The notes below the pieces were generated by a model that saw only the letters and a list, made by a program, of their open reading frames with translations, did no database searches and was not told where the DNA came from. A DNA stretch of 64,000 nt. It comes from Styela clava. Lineage: Eukaryota; Chordata; Ascidiacea; Stolidobranchia; Styelidae. Position 1 is the stretch's first letter. Each line of letters starts with the position of its first letter. This document shows, piece by piece, positions 12,261-25,308 of this stretch. The position numbers were made by a program, and so were the translations under genes. The stretch covers positions 23,469,313 to 23,533,312 of the forward strand of contig NC_135254.1 in the NCBI RefSeq assembly GCF_964204865.1, given 5' to 3'.

Positions 12261-13295
12261 CATGCCCACAAATGAATTGTGACATGGGACTTGATATAGT
12301 TTTATCTCCAAAACTATCTCTGTACTTCAAAACACCGATGACCGTCTCACATACTCTACTGTGTATTGGTTCAATTTGCAAATATTCTGAAACTTGAGAA
12401 TGTTTATGGATTTGAAGTGCTGAAACTTACGTTTCAGTTCAGATTTGGTATCATTGCTGATCATTGCTTCGGGCAACTCATTAAAAAGTGATAATTATCG
12501 TTCAGCTGACAGAGGTTCCTATTTTGTCATAGTTAACTTTACCCTGGTACAAAAATGTATTGAAGATACTTTCTAACACAATAGCTTCGTGTAGTATTTC
12601 ACAAGTTCTTGGAATATGATTATGTTCAAATTTCATAAAGGAACCATTCTAATCTAGTAATATTTAATATTTATTCAGCATTTTAGCTTATAAGGCAAAT
12701 GTTAAATGAGAAATTAGATACTTGTTATTTGTAAAGGGCATATAAAACATTAAACTTTAGTGTATGTTTGCTAATCCATATGTTAGTAAGAGTTGTTTAT
12801 TTGCCATAATTGCTTCTATTAAAATAATTTTCCTATTTTTGTTAATGTAACTAAAATTTTTATCAATCATAAAAATCACTCTCATTTTTAATCTTGTTTT
12901 ATAGTTTATTTATTGCTACTGTTTTTTATGCAAACTGTATTCCCATTGTTGCATCCAAGGTTATCCATCCAGCTAATCTAAACATTTTTATGACAGATCA
13001 ACTTTTTCATAGATTTCACCTAATAGCACATAGTCAGCCCTATAGTTATCATTTTATTTACACAAACATTTGAAAGAGTGCATTCTCCTGGTCTGATCCT
13101 TTACTTCCACAAATATTTTATCATTTCGACTTGCTACTAGTATGCAATCTCACTTACTTTTGTGATTTCCATTTTCGTGTCTTGAAGACATTCTCATAAA
13201 ATTCGATTCCTGACCCTACCTAAAATCACTGAGATCACACAATCGCTGAGATTGAATACCTTTATATGTTTAATAGGTGCTCCCGTGTGTGCATC

Positions 13296-13397
13296 CCGTC
13301 CCAGCATGTGCACCAAGATGGCACACAGCCTGAACATAGTATGTGTATCAGGTTAGGGTTATCAGGTTGTACGCCATCTCAGTGCACATACTACGGA
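13296..13397. mobile_element. Short palindromic MITE (arm B copy 2)
   Basis: Mirror of 8347-8450, with ttagggttat in its core. Confidence 0.6.
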
Positions 13398-14275
13398 AGC
13401 GTCGTTTAATAACATAATAGCTCTATTTGTGCTACTGTTCAAATTAATGTCACTGACTTCAACTTGTGTACACAAATTCCAAATATTTATTTTTTTCTTC
13501 TAATAACGTGCAACATACTAAATTGTATTTGTTTGAGATTACATTTTTCCAAGATACAGAATTATGTTTTAATTTGCTTTCAGTATTTTTTGCCAATTAT
13601 TAAACACTATTTATGGGGACTGTAGCATTTGTGTACACGATATTATATACTTTGTCTAGTCCTTGTTTGTTTTGAAGTCAATCAATAAGATCTGATTTTC
13701 ATTCATGAATCATAACCACTTTGTACTAATGCATTGTCTGCAATCCTAAAATAACAATTTCTCTGCTACTACTCCATACTGTGTTATTTTGTTCTTCTTA
13801 TAAGATAAACTTGTTATTTATGTGGGTGGGTGCATATGCTGTTATATATATTCTATAATGAACTTCCTGATTACTTTCTGTAGCAATAGTTTTCAGTGTG
13901 TAATCTTGAAATCTTGCAGTGAAAATATGTCTTCCCCCAGATAATGTCCTAGCATTTACTAAGTCCTTTGGTTAAGTTCATGTTTTAATATGCCAAACTA
14001 TGCATGGAAACACATGTAATTGTGTGACAACATTTCGAATCAATATGATATACTGGTGTTATATGCTTTCATTATTATAAAATATTGTGAATTAATTTCT
14101 TAATAATGTAATAATTTTTTATTGGTTGGATATCCCAATTTTTGTGTTCACATTTTGAACCTTACTGTAAATGATGTAGGATTTCCCATTTTGCATTTAT
14201 ACCCGATATCTTTATAGCATCATGTCATCTCAAATTATGTGCTTCATGTTATCTCAAATTTCATCTTATTATTTC

Positions 14276-14478
14276 GGTTCCATTACATTTGAACCCACGT
14301 ACATTTGAACCCATGGCAATTGCACATGTATGCTATTGCACCTATGGAATTTTTTTTGTTTCACGGATAGTTAAACCCATACTAACCCTAACCCATGGGT
14401 TTTAGCACCCGCATATAGATTGAACCCGTGGATATACGCATGGGTTCAAATGTACATGGGTTCAAATGTACGGTCACC
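14276..14478. mobile_element. MITE with 9-bp TSD (arm B copy)
   Basis: Mirror of 7285-7471 but 16 bp longer: it has an extra subterminal catgggttcaaatgta unit next to its right end. The right-hand duplication ctttatttc (14479-14487) is intact. The left one has become cttattatttc. Post-duplication divergence between the arms is therefore visible at this element. Confidence 0.85.
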
Positions 14479-15730
14479 CTTTATTTCCGTTTACAACTTC
14501 TTTCTTGCGCGCATGTATGAATAAACATGCATGGTTCACTAAAATTTGCATGTTTTCTCATGAATGTCCTGCTTGTAATTTTCTTAAAAGCAGAATGAAA
14601 AACTATTGTAATTTATAATTTAACATTGGTGTTCTTTCTTCTATTTTTATTAATTCCCTGTAATCAGGGAAATGATGTTGATGCTGACACTATTGCTGAT
14701 ACTAAGCACTCCAATTAGCATTTAACCCTCACTCTCTATGCCTTCCAATGTCATATATTTCTTGTTGCTTGTGAACGGTATTTCTTCAAAAACGGGAATA
14801 TTCAATTCATCACTTTCATTAGGTGCTGTATACATGATTCATTCTGGCCATTTGAAGGAATATACTCTCACTCTCATGTCAGTGCGCTTTCGTTTCTATA
14901 ATATAAAACTTTCAAAATCATATCATATTACATGAGCCAACTTTAATGTTGCTCAATTTTGAAATGATTGATGATGATGATTTTTTTAAACCTACTTAGT
15001 GACAACAACTAGACCATTATAGACCATTATACCACTTTTTAATGCCTTATACCTTACTTTGAGTCCTTCACCATTTACATATCTTAAGTAACCAATGCCA
15101 TTACCTCAAATTTGAAAATACCATAAAACCTACGATCTCTGGTCGTTCTTAGAGCATCGATTCACGGGCTTGTCAAACTCTCTGGTCATTTAGTTCAGGG
15201 ACATTTAATTCATCCCTACATATATACCGTTCAATATGTTTTCAATGTTAGTCTAGTCTTGGAAAGTTTTGAGATTGTTTTTATCGTGGAAAACTGAATA
15301 AAATGAAATAAAGAGGCCTCCTCATTCACTGTTTTTATCGTGGAAAACTGAAAATGAAATGAAGAGTTTCTAACGCCTCTTCAATCACGTAGTCGTTAGG
15401 GGGTTGTGATTAGAGTGGTAGTGACTTCAACATGGCAGAAAGCCAATCTAAAAATGCAATTCTCATACAGTGAAATCCCGTTTCAAAGCTCTTTTGAAAC
15501 CACGGGAATATTTACCGTAGCGTTGGAACATACTTCGGTAATTAGTATTACACAAATTACATAAAATCGAGTACAAGATATTACCTTAGTCCTTCAACTT
15601 CAAAGATTATAAGTCTCACGGAAAAATTGCGGCAGCGGGTTTCTCATCAATTAAATACCTACGAGTGGCCAATACCGAATAGTTCACTGTTTCGAATACA
15701 TTTGAAGTTCAAAAAACGCTTATCTATAAT

Positions 15731-17407
15731 TAGGGCTGGGCGAAATATTCGAATAGCGAATCGAATATTGAATTATTCGAATGGCATTTTACTATTCGAA
15801 TATCGGGTACCACGTGATCTGCTTCGCTTGGACACGGAACGTCTGTGAACCGATCGTGAATTGCGCGAGAATTCACCTACAAGCTCGCTCGCTAACAGAC
15901 AAATTTGAAAAATCGTTTTTGCGTGTGGTGTTATTTGTTTTCTTTGCGTTTTGATCGTTCATTTCAATTCCCTATGTTGCACAAAGAGGTAACGACACCG
16001 TTCCCTAAATTTAGAAACGTTAAATCAGATGAGGTATTTAAAATAAATATTCCAGATTTTAAACTCCGTATGATTGTCGGCACGTGATTAGCCGTTTCAT
16101 GAATAAACCAAACATAAATTTGTTTAACGAAAATTAAAAGTTGAATTAACTTTTGCGTGAAACCATATATACATAGTATAACACGAACAAGCTATGACCA
16201 GAAAAGAAATGGCAGGACATAGTTCTTTTAATGTACTTTCAAATAATTCTTTCGTGATTCGTTTCATTCTTGACCAAATAATGTTTCGAAAGTGTAAACA
16301 TTTCACTCGGGCATGCATGGCGGGTGGAGTGTAGAAATCGTGAACAGGAGTATGGCGTAAAATCAATCGTGAATTTCGATGTAACAACGCGCACTGTCTC
16401 GTTTACGAATTGTTGTATCGTCGGAAATGATTACATTCGTTATATTTTGAGCATTTTTGCACTAATAAATAGGGCGTGACATTGTCAAAATTGTCAAGAG
16501 AAGTAAAAGTGAATTCGCAAATTCCGTAAATAAAATTGTGAACTACTCGGTAACGATATTGGCTATAACGACCGCGCGGTTTGTTGAAAGAAAACGTCGG
16601 AACTTGGAAGAGTTAGTTATAAATAGCGCCTGGCCATCTATTAGGCACAAAAGTACAAAAGCGCAATTTTTTCAGCATTGGTCGCATATGCAAATTATTA
16701 TTCAAGAAGCGCTGTTTATTAACGTCATCTCGTCATATGGCCACGCAGAAATGCCTTTATTGCCGAATTATTTAGTCACTATTTTAAATCAACATTCGGG
16801 ATTGACGCAATCGCAGCTCTGCGAGGTGTATCTGTAAAGTAACATAGACACCATAGAAAAGCATAGCAAAGTTAATTAGCCTACGGTATTGTCTTAATAA
16901 ATATCTGCATCCCGGTATCGATAATAATATCACCGTTCGCTTAATATTGTGACGGTAAATTTACAAACGTTGAAAAGTAATATGAAAGCTAACGCAAATG
17001 ATAAAAATTAGAATAATATTAGTTTGGGTTTTTACATCAATCCTTTATGGTTTTAACAGCTGTTGCCGACGTGAACGCACGGGTAAACCCGAAATATAAA
17101 CGTCGATGTCCGCCGACGCGAAAGAATTAATACTTGCAAATAACAGAAAGGGCGGTATTATAGATTATATATCACCGCAAAAACGGTCACGGTGACAAAA
17201 ACAATCATGATTATGACGAAATTAACCAGTAAAAAAACGCTTTGTAGCCGATTTTTCAATGTCTTTATTAATTTTCAAATGGAGTATCGACCGACGCTGT
17301 AGACCTCCTGTTGTGTATGAAAAAAAATTCGTTATTCGACTATTCGGTATTCGTTAAAAATATTCGAACTATTCGATTCGAAAAAAATATTCGATTTTGC
17401 CCACCCC
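15731..17407. mobile_element. Non-autonomous hAT-like element (arm B)
   Basis: Mirror of 4391-6046, with the flanking tatctataat repeat on both sides (15721-15730, 17408-17417). No transposase seen. Confidence 0.7.
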
Positions 17408-17579
17408 TATCTATAATATGCGAAGGAATTTGCATGCAATAAACAATGGAATAACTGGCTATATTACCAGGCATTTCATATTCACAGATTACTGCGATAT
17501 ATATTTTAGGATAGTAACGCTTTTATTCTTTTATAAGTCGACGTAATCATGAGTAATCATTTATTAATGACGTTGATCA

Positions 17580-18060
17580 TTAATGACGTAATCATTAATT
17601 ATATTCGGGCACTTTACCACTCATTTTAAGCCCACAAATTGCCGTTGTATTTTGGAGTAATAATACTTTTATTATTTTGTGAATACGAGAATACGAATCA
17701 GCAATTAATTATATTCGGGCACTTTACCACACATTTTAAGCCCACAAATTGCCGTTGTATTTTGGAGTAATAATGTTTTTATTATTTTGTAAATACGAAT
17801 AAAGAATTAATTATATTCGGGCACTTTACCACACATTTTAAGTCCGTGTAGTGTATTTTTGAGTAATATTATTTTTTGAATACGAATCAGAAATTAATTA
17901 TATTCGGGCACCTTGCCACACAGTTTAAGTCCACAAATTCCAGTAGATTTCAGAGTAATAATACTTTTATTATTCAGTAAATCCGAAAATAGGAATCAAA
18001 AATGAATAATATCGGGCAGTTCACTACACATTTTATGCTCACAAATTGTCGTCGCAACCA
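17580..18060 (-). repeat. Tandem repeat of 100-110 bp (arm B)
   Basis: Inverted counterpart of 3560-4040. A short local duplication of the taatcattaatgacgt type at its left edge (about 17548-17595) is absent from arm A. Confidence 0.75.
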
Positions 18061-19964
18061 TAAGTTACGTTAAACAAAACTAAATTAATAACGCATAATA
18101 ATTTTATATGCTGGTATCGGTCATGGATATGAATAATTTGCACAACAGAAAATCATCCCAGTAAAAAGTCGAAACTTTCAAATATCATTATCAAAATTAT
18201 TTGCCATAAAGCGGGAAAAAGTATTGATTATTTCCTCTAATAAATCGACTTGTTTTCCGACTTGCGACAATTTATTGGGTATCATAACAATTACGACATT
18301 GAATAATCTTCAATTTCTTGACGTAATGGAAATGAATGTGTAAAATCGTTTGAAGATTCCCGCAAAAACGAAAAACCGTGTTTACGATGAAAAGAGACTA
18401 TATATTATTCGAAAATCAGCCGAAAATGTATTCGAATATTTGATTCGTTTTGGACAACCCTGTCTACGAACCACAGTCTTCTTTTCTACAATACAACAAT
18501 AATTTTCGACCCAATTCTTTAAAAAGGTTCGCCATTCCTGCTAGACTAACCCATCAAATTGCGTGTTCCCTGACTACTACATGAAACATTAGCGTTTTCT
18601 GACCATCAAATGTTTGAGATTGTTTTGTAAAGTTCAAAAACAATTAGGTTGAAAATTTTCAGTTGCAGATTAGTAGTAATTTGACTCCAGTGTAAATGTC
18701 GAATATTCAGGGAAGTATTTCACTGGCTTTATTTCGCTAAATGTCCGTACAATTATAGAGACCCTGCTCAGCGCAGAATGTTTTCAAAACATTTCGCCTA
18801 TAAGTTTTTGAAAGTATAATTTCATTTGATTTCAATTGAAAATCTAGAAAGACTTTTTGTATCTTATACTCACCAGAACAAATATTACAATCATTAGATA
18901 TGAATATTGAACGTATTACTAGCTCAAAATTAATCCCTCATCAAACGCATTTGAACGCGAAATAACGGTGCACGAAACTACGCCAGTTATAAGCACCATT
19001 AAATATTAAACAATGCGGATATATATAGCACCAAGGTCTAACCCACCCTATTCCAAACAGCACGAAAAATTCGTCGCAAATGCGTCTTTCCTTGGAATTC
19101 AATTGCAACAGAGAACAAGACTTGCGTTACACGTAACACATTAATTTATAAGTTGCTCCTTCGCTATCCAGTAAGACATGGGTTGGATTCTGTACCAAGT
19201 AATGGTAATTATGTTCCTCAAGAAGTAAAGCATGCAAGAAGATTCCTAAAAAGTCAAACTAGTCTTCGACATTTTCTTTCTGAGAAACGATAAAATGGAT
19301 GAATTTGGTGGTTTCCAACATTTTGTGTTGAAATCTTCTATTAGTTGGTTTTTGAACTGTTTATACCAAAATCCCTATGTTTAATTACCTTGCCTTTTGT
19401 AGATTCTTTGCCAGTGTTATACAAAAGTCGCATTTTCATTTTTACGCAGTTCAAATAGTTTGTCGCGTTTTCATGAATAATATTATACAAAAGTGAGTAA
19501 TACTACAACGTATATTCCTATTCAAAGACTCTCCGCAGATAAGAATTCACCCAATATCATAAAAATCATTTTATAGCATAATATATCGAACACATCTTTA
19601 CATCAAAAGGTTATATTCAAATTATAAAACCAATTAACTTCGAAAGAAATTTTGAGAATTGAAATTAACGAAACACGGAGAATGAACTCTTCATGCAGTG
19701 TGATCGTGAATTATGCCAAAAATATTTTAAAGCAAAACAGGATTCTTCTACATATATACTTGAGCAATTTAAAATATTTGTAATTGAAAAGAATTGTTTA
19801 ATAACAGTATTTGGAATAGAAATATCGCAGGCTTCGGGGTGGCGTAAAAAATTGTAGGGACAATAATACCAGGGAAAAATTGAAATTTCCATGACGAAAG
19901 AGATGAAACATATGACCTCATAAATGAAGGCACGATCCACAATGCTATGCCAGCCAATGCAGAC
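18061..19964. other. Arm B non-coding stretch
   Basis: Mirror of 1643-3559. No gene seen. Confidence 0.5.
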
Positions 19965-20066
19965 CTCTTGAAATATGCGCAACAAGCTGGCGCACAACCT
20001 GAACTCAGGTTGTGTACCAGGTTAGGATTCAGGTTGTGCGACATCTTGGTGCGCATACTTCAGGAG
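19965..20066. mobile_element. Short palindromic MITE (arm B copy 1)
   Basis: Exact-position mirror of 1541-1642, about 102 bp with the same inverted halves. Confidence 0.7.
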
Positions 20067-20329
20067 TACCCAAAACTTGATGAGAGAAACGTAATAATAT
20101 ATCAAAATTAAAAGATTGTATTAAAATTATTAATCAGAAAAATATAAAAAGAATGTTCAAGACTTGATGAGAAAAATGTAATAATATATAAAACATTAAA
20201 ATTAATCATAAAATAAAGACACGATGTAAAATCGGACAATACCTTTTAAATGAATTTTAAAATGTGAAACACTGATCAGATTAGTTCCTTAAATTTGACA
20301 ATGTTCGTTTCCAAATCTGACACGCATTT

Positions 20330-21220
20330 CGCCATCTTTAACATGACACCCGTCAACCCACTGCCCTATTTCGCCCTCCCTAATCTGAAACGCATCGACC
20401 ATATTTCATCATCTCTAACCTGACAGGAATCGACCCTATTTCGCCACCCCCAATTTGACACGCTTCGTCCGCATTTCGCCATCCCTAATCTGCCACGCTT
20501 CGACCGTATTTTGCCATCCCTAACCTGCCACGCTTCGACCGTATTTCGCCATCCCTAACCTGCCACGCTTCGACCGTATTTCGCCATCCCTAATCTGCCA
20601 CCACGCTTCGACCGCATTTTGCCATCCCTAATCTGCCACGCTTCGACCGTATTTCGCCATCCCTAATCTGCCACCACGCTTCGACCGCATTTTGCCATCC
20701 CTAATCTGCCACCACGCTTCGACCGCATTTTGCCATCCCTAATCTGCCACGCTTCGACCGCATTTCGCCATCCCTAATCTGCCACGCTTCGACCCCATTT
20801 CGCCATCCCATTTTGACACTCATCGACTGTGTTTTCCCAGCCCGAATTTGACAGGTACTAATCCATTTCATCAGCCCCAAATCTAAACACTTTGGCCATA
20901 TTTCTTTGTCATTTTGAGGCAATTGTTTATTGTTATCTGTATGCTAAACAGCGCATTATGACAGTCGATTTGGCAAAAACTGACACCCATCGACCGCATT
21001 TTGCCATCCCTAATCTGCCACCACGCTTCGACCGCATTTTGCCATCCCTAATCTGCCACCATTCGACCGTATTTCGCCATCCCTAATCTGCCACGCTTCG
21101 ACCGCATTTTGCCATCCCCAATTTGGCTTTTCGTCCCTATTTCGCCATCCCTAATCTGCCACCTTTCGACCGTATTTCGCCATCCCTATTTTGCCATCCC
21201 CAATATGACTTTTATGCTAC
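20330..21220 (-). repeat. Minisatellite array, right outer end
   Basis: Inverted counterpart of 460-1270: units of ccatccctaatctgccacg then cttcgaccgcattttg. Confidence 0.9.
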
Positions 21221-21230
21221 CAACCCTCCT

Positions 21231-21401
21231 CCACAATGCTGCAATGTTACTGGTAGGCTACCAGTCCCAATTTGACATACCGGTACCGTGTTCGTGCCTA
21301 CATCTTGCCACACAATAATTCTACCGCGAAGGCATACCGGTACCGGTAGTCCGATGATACGGTACCGGTAGTCTACCGTTACCATAGTAATTAAAAGTCC
21401 A
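21231..21401 (-). repeat. Fragment of the spacer element beside arm B
   Basis: About 165 bp shared almost exactly with 24706-24870, from ccacaatgctgcaatgttac to aattaaaagtccaag, including the accggtaccgt runs. The two copies are direct repeats flanking the block 21402-24655. Confidence 0.85.
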
Positions 21402-24400
21402 AGGGTGGAGATCAAAAAGGTAGTTTAACCTCGAATCGGAGTTTAACTTTGGATCGGCGGTTTAAGTCCGGATCAAAAAGGTGGTTTAACTTTCTGTGAC
21501 GTAAATCTCGACTTAAAATCGGCGATTTTTTAAACCTGGTCTGGAGGTGGTTTAACTCGGTTTGTCGAGTGCATTAGGATTGCGGCGCTTGTCGTGTTGG
21601 ATGTTATCGCTTACCGTACAATCTATATTGTATTCTGGGGCGACAAATGGAGTAGCAGGGAGCTCTGTACAAGCGTCACGACGAATAAATAATTGTATAC
21701 CTGTACCACGAGGCTGCGATATGTAGCATTTGCGGTGGTACCTGTGCTGTACCGGTACCTACCGTACTACGCCTGAACAAAAGTATTCACAACGTGGAAT
21801 TGGGCTAGTAAGGTAAATACATACGGTACCTGGCGTATTGATATATTTCTGTATTTGCGTTTTTTTGATTTTCTTAGCAGTTTTTGTGAAGTTTTATTTT
21901 AGCTTAGATTGTAGACTACAGTTGTACCAGTAGTATATTGCTATATTGGTTCTTGTCATAAACAGACATAGGGCCCAGTCTTTTAGTATAGTTTCGTTGG
22001 TAAGCAGTTGCGCAGTGGTACCGTCGAACAGATACTCCTAGTCCTAATTCAGTAATATAAACTTCAAAATGTTTTAACAAAAATGATATATTTTCAGATA
22101 TTTAGATCTACCAGTGCCCAAAAGATTCCTCTTGGTTATATTTTGTGTATGAGCTGAACTGAGATTTACCTACGATATCCATGTATCACTACTGCACTGT
22201 ACCCCGGTGTATGTATCTTGTCATCGGCTAATTCACAAGTCTGCAAGTTCCCGAAGTTGGATAAAAAAAATAGGCTAGAAGCGAATAGATAGCAGGTTGG
22301 GTGGATATTTTGATATACACCAATGTAAAATCATATTGCATGTTATTGGTATGCTGTATGCACATATGTACGATATTTATGGTATTAATGATTCTGACTC
22401 TTGCTATATAAAATGAAATTAGAATATTGTAGTACCATGCCCATGAATTTCACCAAATGCAGGAATGAGTATATTGATAACTATATATTGCCAATAACTT
22501 ATTATGAATGCAATGGTTCATGCTATCATAACTATTTCTTTAATGTAACATTGTTTTCTGATTTTTCATTTATTTCTACAGCTGTTTCAAGTCAAGTAAA
22601 CTGTCTGAGTGCCATGATGATGATCAATTTCATCAGCTCTATTGGAAGAGCGAATTTGTGAGTTTATCACTATTTAAATGCCATATTATTTGTATGTGAA
22701 CTGTCCTAAATTTATGTAGTATCAGCTGTTAAATGAAAATTATTTTTAATTTGTGTGTATATTCTGTGTTATTCGTATAATGTGAGGATACTTTTATTCT
22801 AGTCATTTCTTTTTACATGCAGGCAAAACTAGTATCACATGATTTTAGAGTAGAGCAAAGTTGTTCGACATGCAATCACAATCGAAGACAAAAGAGCCTT
22901 CATTTAATATCTGAAAACTAAGAATACTCTACTGTTTTACTTTTCCAAATTCATATAATTAAATATACATTGGATTTTACGTAATTCAAAACTATCATTT
23001 CAGAATACAAAAAAATCTGTACAAATTCGAATACAAATTATTCGGTTTTAGTCCTTGCCTAGGTCGAATTTGCTTCTTTAATATCTAGCGCACTTCATCA
23101 ATATACTATCTTTAACCCTGTATTTTTATTTTTATTGTTCAGGTCATGAAGACAAACAACTGTTATGGATAGGATTATAGTAAAAGTGTTGTCAAGTCAA
23201 GGTTGCAGCAGTGCTTTATTCTACGCCTTTGTGTCCAACAAATATGTGGAACCCGGTTAACTTAAGCTTAACAAACAAATAATTCTTGCAATAATTCTAA
23301 AACATTTGGAGGAAACATAGTTATGTCAATTTTTCGTCACTTGGCGAGTCTTCCGCAGAAGAAATAAATAAAACCTTCAAATAGCAACGAAAGCAACAAC
23401 TATGATTGCACCTGTGTCTGTGTGCATTACGTTGACACATTCCTGTCTCAAAGCTGTAGAGCCAGGATAAAATTTAGCACCTCTTCCGAATTGATTCTAT
23501 GCTTTTCCATTTCTTGAATGTCAGTACATTTTAGCAGTCATTTGAACAAATGAATATTAGTTATTTTTGCAATACAAATTTTCAAAATAATAAAATGTTA
23601 AATATGTAGAAGCCTGTGGCCCAGAACTTGCCAGGGATAGGTTTTCAGCTGAAGTGTGTTCATTTCGTCTGTTTTCACTCTAAGTAGGATGTGGGTTCTG
23701 TAATTTAAGTCTGTTTGTTGTTACGCTGAGGTTTTAGGAGTAAAATATTAGATTCAGTTGGTGTTGTAGACCGGGGTCGTCCAACTCGTGGCCCGCGAGC
23801 AATATGTAGAAGCATTTCTAGGTGTTTGCAAAAATAGCCTGTCAAGACAGACCATAACTCATGGTGTTGAAGAGCTTGGGAATTCTATTGCGGGAATTTT
23901 AAATGCAGAAGCGGAAAATTTTTTATTGTATATCTGGCGCTTGACGATGCGCTGACATTAAGTTTACTGCTCAGTTAGTGACTTGCTATCTTCTTGCGGG
24001 TAGTTAATGATGGTATAAAATCACCGTGGAGACTGCAGCCATTGCCCCTGTTAGGGGTACGACTAGAGCTGTGATAAAAATGATCAAGCGTCTTGTCTTT
24101 GGCTAAACTTTCGGGAATAACCACTGATGGCGCCCGTCAATGGTTGGAAAACAAGTTTTATTGTTCTAATAATTGTGAAAGTTTGATGTGAGGGTATTTT
24201 TTTTATTTTTAACCTGTAGTAGTGTAGCAAAACTAGATCATAACTACCATGTCAAGTGGCCCGCGCAATTATTAATGAATCACGTGTCCCTTCGACCAAA
24301 AAGGTTGGATTTATGATAAATTGTTATTATTTTGACATTTCGGGTAATGCGCGTCAGCTCTTCGTAGGTCTGCCGCCCAGCTTGTTTTGCTTTGGCAAAA

Positions 24401-24655
24401 TCAACGAAATACATCAAAAACTGACTTTGCAAAGACAGCAAATTACAACAAAATCGGGTTCGCGTTGTCATCGCCATGGGAATACGAGGTCAAAGAGCAA
24501 CATGCCACGACGTTTTGATGAAATGCCTCGTGGCGTCGGACTTAAACCAGGATTAGTTAAGTAACCGCTAAACTGGGTTTTTGATCTCCGTTTAACTTTC
24601 GAAGTTAAACCGAGTTTAACTAATCCGAGATTAGTCTTAATCCAGGTTTAAGTTA
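21402..24655. mobile_element. 3.25-kb insertion block with inverted ggagatcaaaaa ends
   Basis: The block sits between two direct copies of the same 165-bp fragment. Near its left end it reads ggagatcaaaaaggtagttt (21413) and near its right end gtttttgatctccgtttaac (24577), an inverted pair. Both ends are rich in gtttaac and taatcc motifs. The interior has no recognisable transposase, and the frames at 22401-22661 and 24256-24564 match nothing I know. GGTACC-type runs occur near 21720-21830. It is probably a decayed DNA transposon or a stack of them. Confidence 0.5.
23770..24265. mobile_element. Possible hAT-derived remnant inside the block
   Basis: The left edge cggggtcgtccaactcgtgg cccgcg resembles termini of hAT MITEs, such as the one at 36566. 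A related caagtggcccgcgcaat occurs near 24255. No clean TSD was found. Confidence 0.3.
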
Positions 24656-25308
24656 AGTCAAATGTCTTTAGCAGTTTCACTTTTTAGTTTATCGCTCGCT
24701 CCACACAATGCTGCAATGTTACTGGTAGGCTACCAGTCCCAATTTGACATACCGGTACCGTGTTCGTGCCTACATCTTGCCACACAATAATTCTACCGCG
24801 AAGGCATACCGGTACCGGTAGTCCGATGATACGGTAGTCTACCGTTACCATAGTAATTAAAAGTCCAAGTCTGGTAACTCTGGCATATGCAGATACATTC
24901 AGGCTACATGCTAAACTTAAGAACCTTAAAATGTTCGTACGGTACCGGTATACGGTACGGTAACACTGACACCATGCCCTTCACTTTCTCAAACGTCGCC
25001 ATCCCTAATCTGCCAACACAATTCGACCGCATTTTGCCATCCCTAATCTGCCACTACGCTTCGACCGCATTTTGCCATCCCTAATCTGCCACCACGCTTC
25101 GACCGCATTTTGCCATCCCTAATCTGCCACCATTCGACCGCATTTCGCCATCCCTAATCTGCCACGCTTCGACCGCATTTCGCCATCCCCAATATGACTT
25201 TTCGACCCTATTTTGCCATCCCTAATCTGCCACCTTTCGACCGTATTTTGCCATCCCTATTCTGCCATCCCCAATATGACTTTTATGCTACCACCACTAT
25301 AGGAACGC
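24656..25308 (-). repeat. Second, inverted copy of the palindrome spacer
   Basis: The order is gtctttagcagtttcac (as at both inner arm edges), then the GGTACC-rich segment, then cactttctcaaacgtcgcc, then the minisatellite (24995-25300), ending in ctaccaccactatagg. It is colinear with the reverse complement of about 10487-11296, with an internal deletion. Confidence 0.85.

Larger units (their letters stand above)
11240..21231 (-). repeat. Arm B of the giant inverted repeat
   Basis: Reverse complement of arm A. It contains, in mirrored order, the SINE-like block, the 9-bp-TSD MITE, both palindromic MITEs, the 1.67-kb hAT-like element, the 100-110-bp tandem repeat and the minisatellite. It is about 50 bp shorter than arm A. 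Differences from arm A include a mutated TSD beside the MITE at 14276 and a slightly different number of minisatellite units. No gene seen. Confidence 0.93.

Noticed and set aside
449..21231. Idea that the 20.8-kb unit is a single giant virus-like DNA transposon such as a Polinton/Maverick
   Set aside because: The size fits, but the inverted repeats take up nearly the whole unit and no polymerase, integrase, protease, ATPase or capsid frames exist in either arm.
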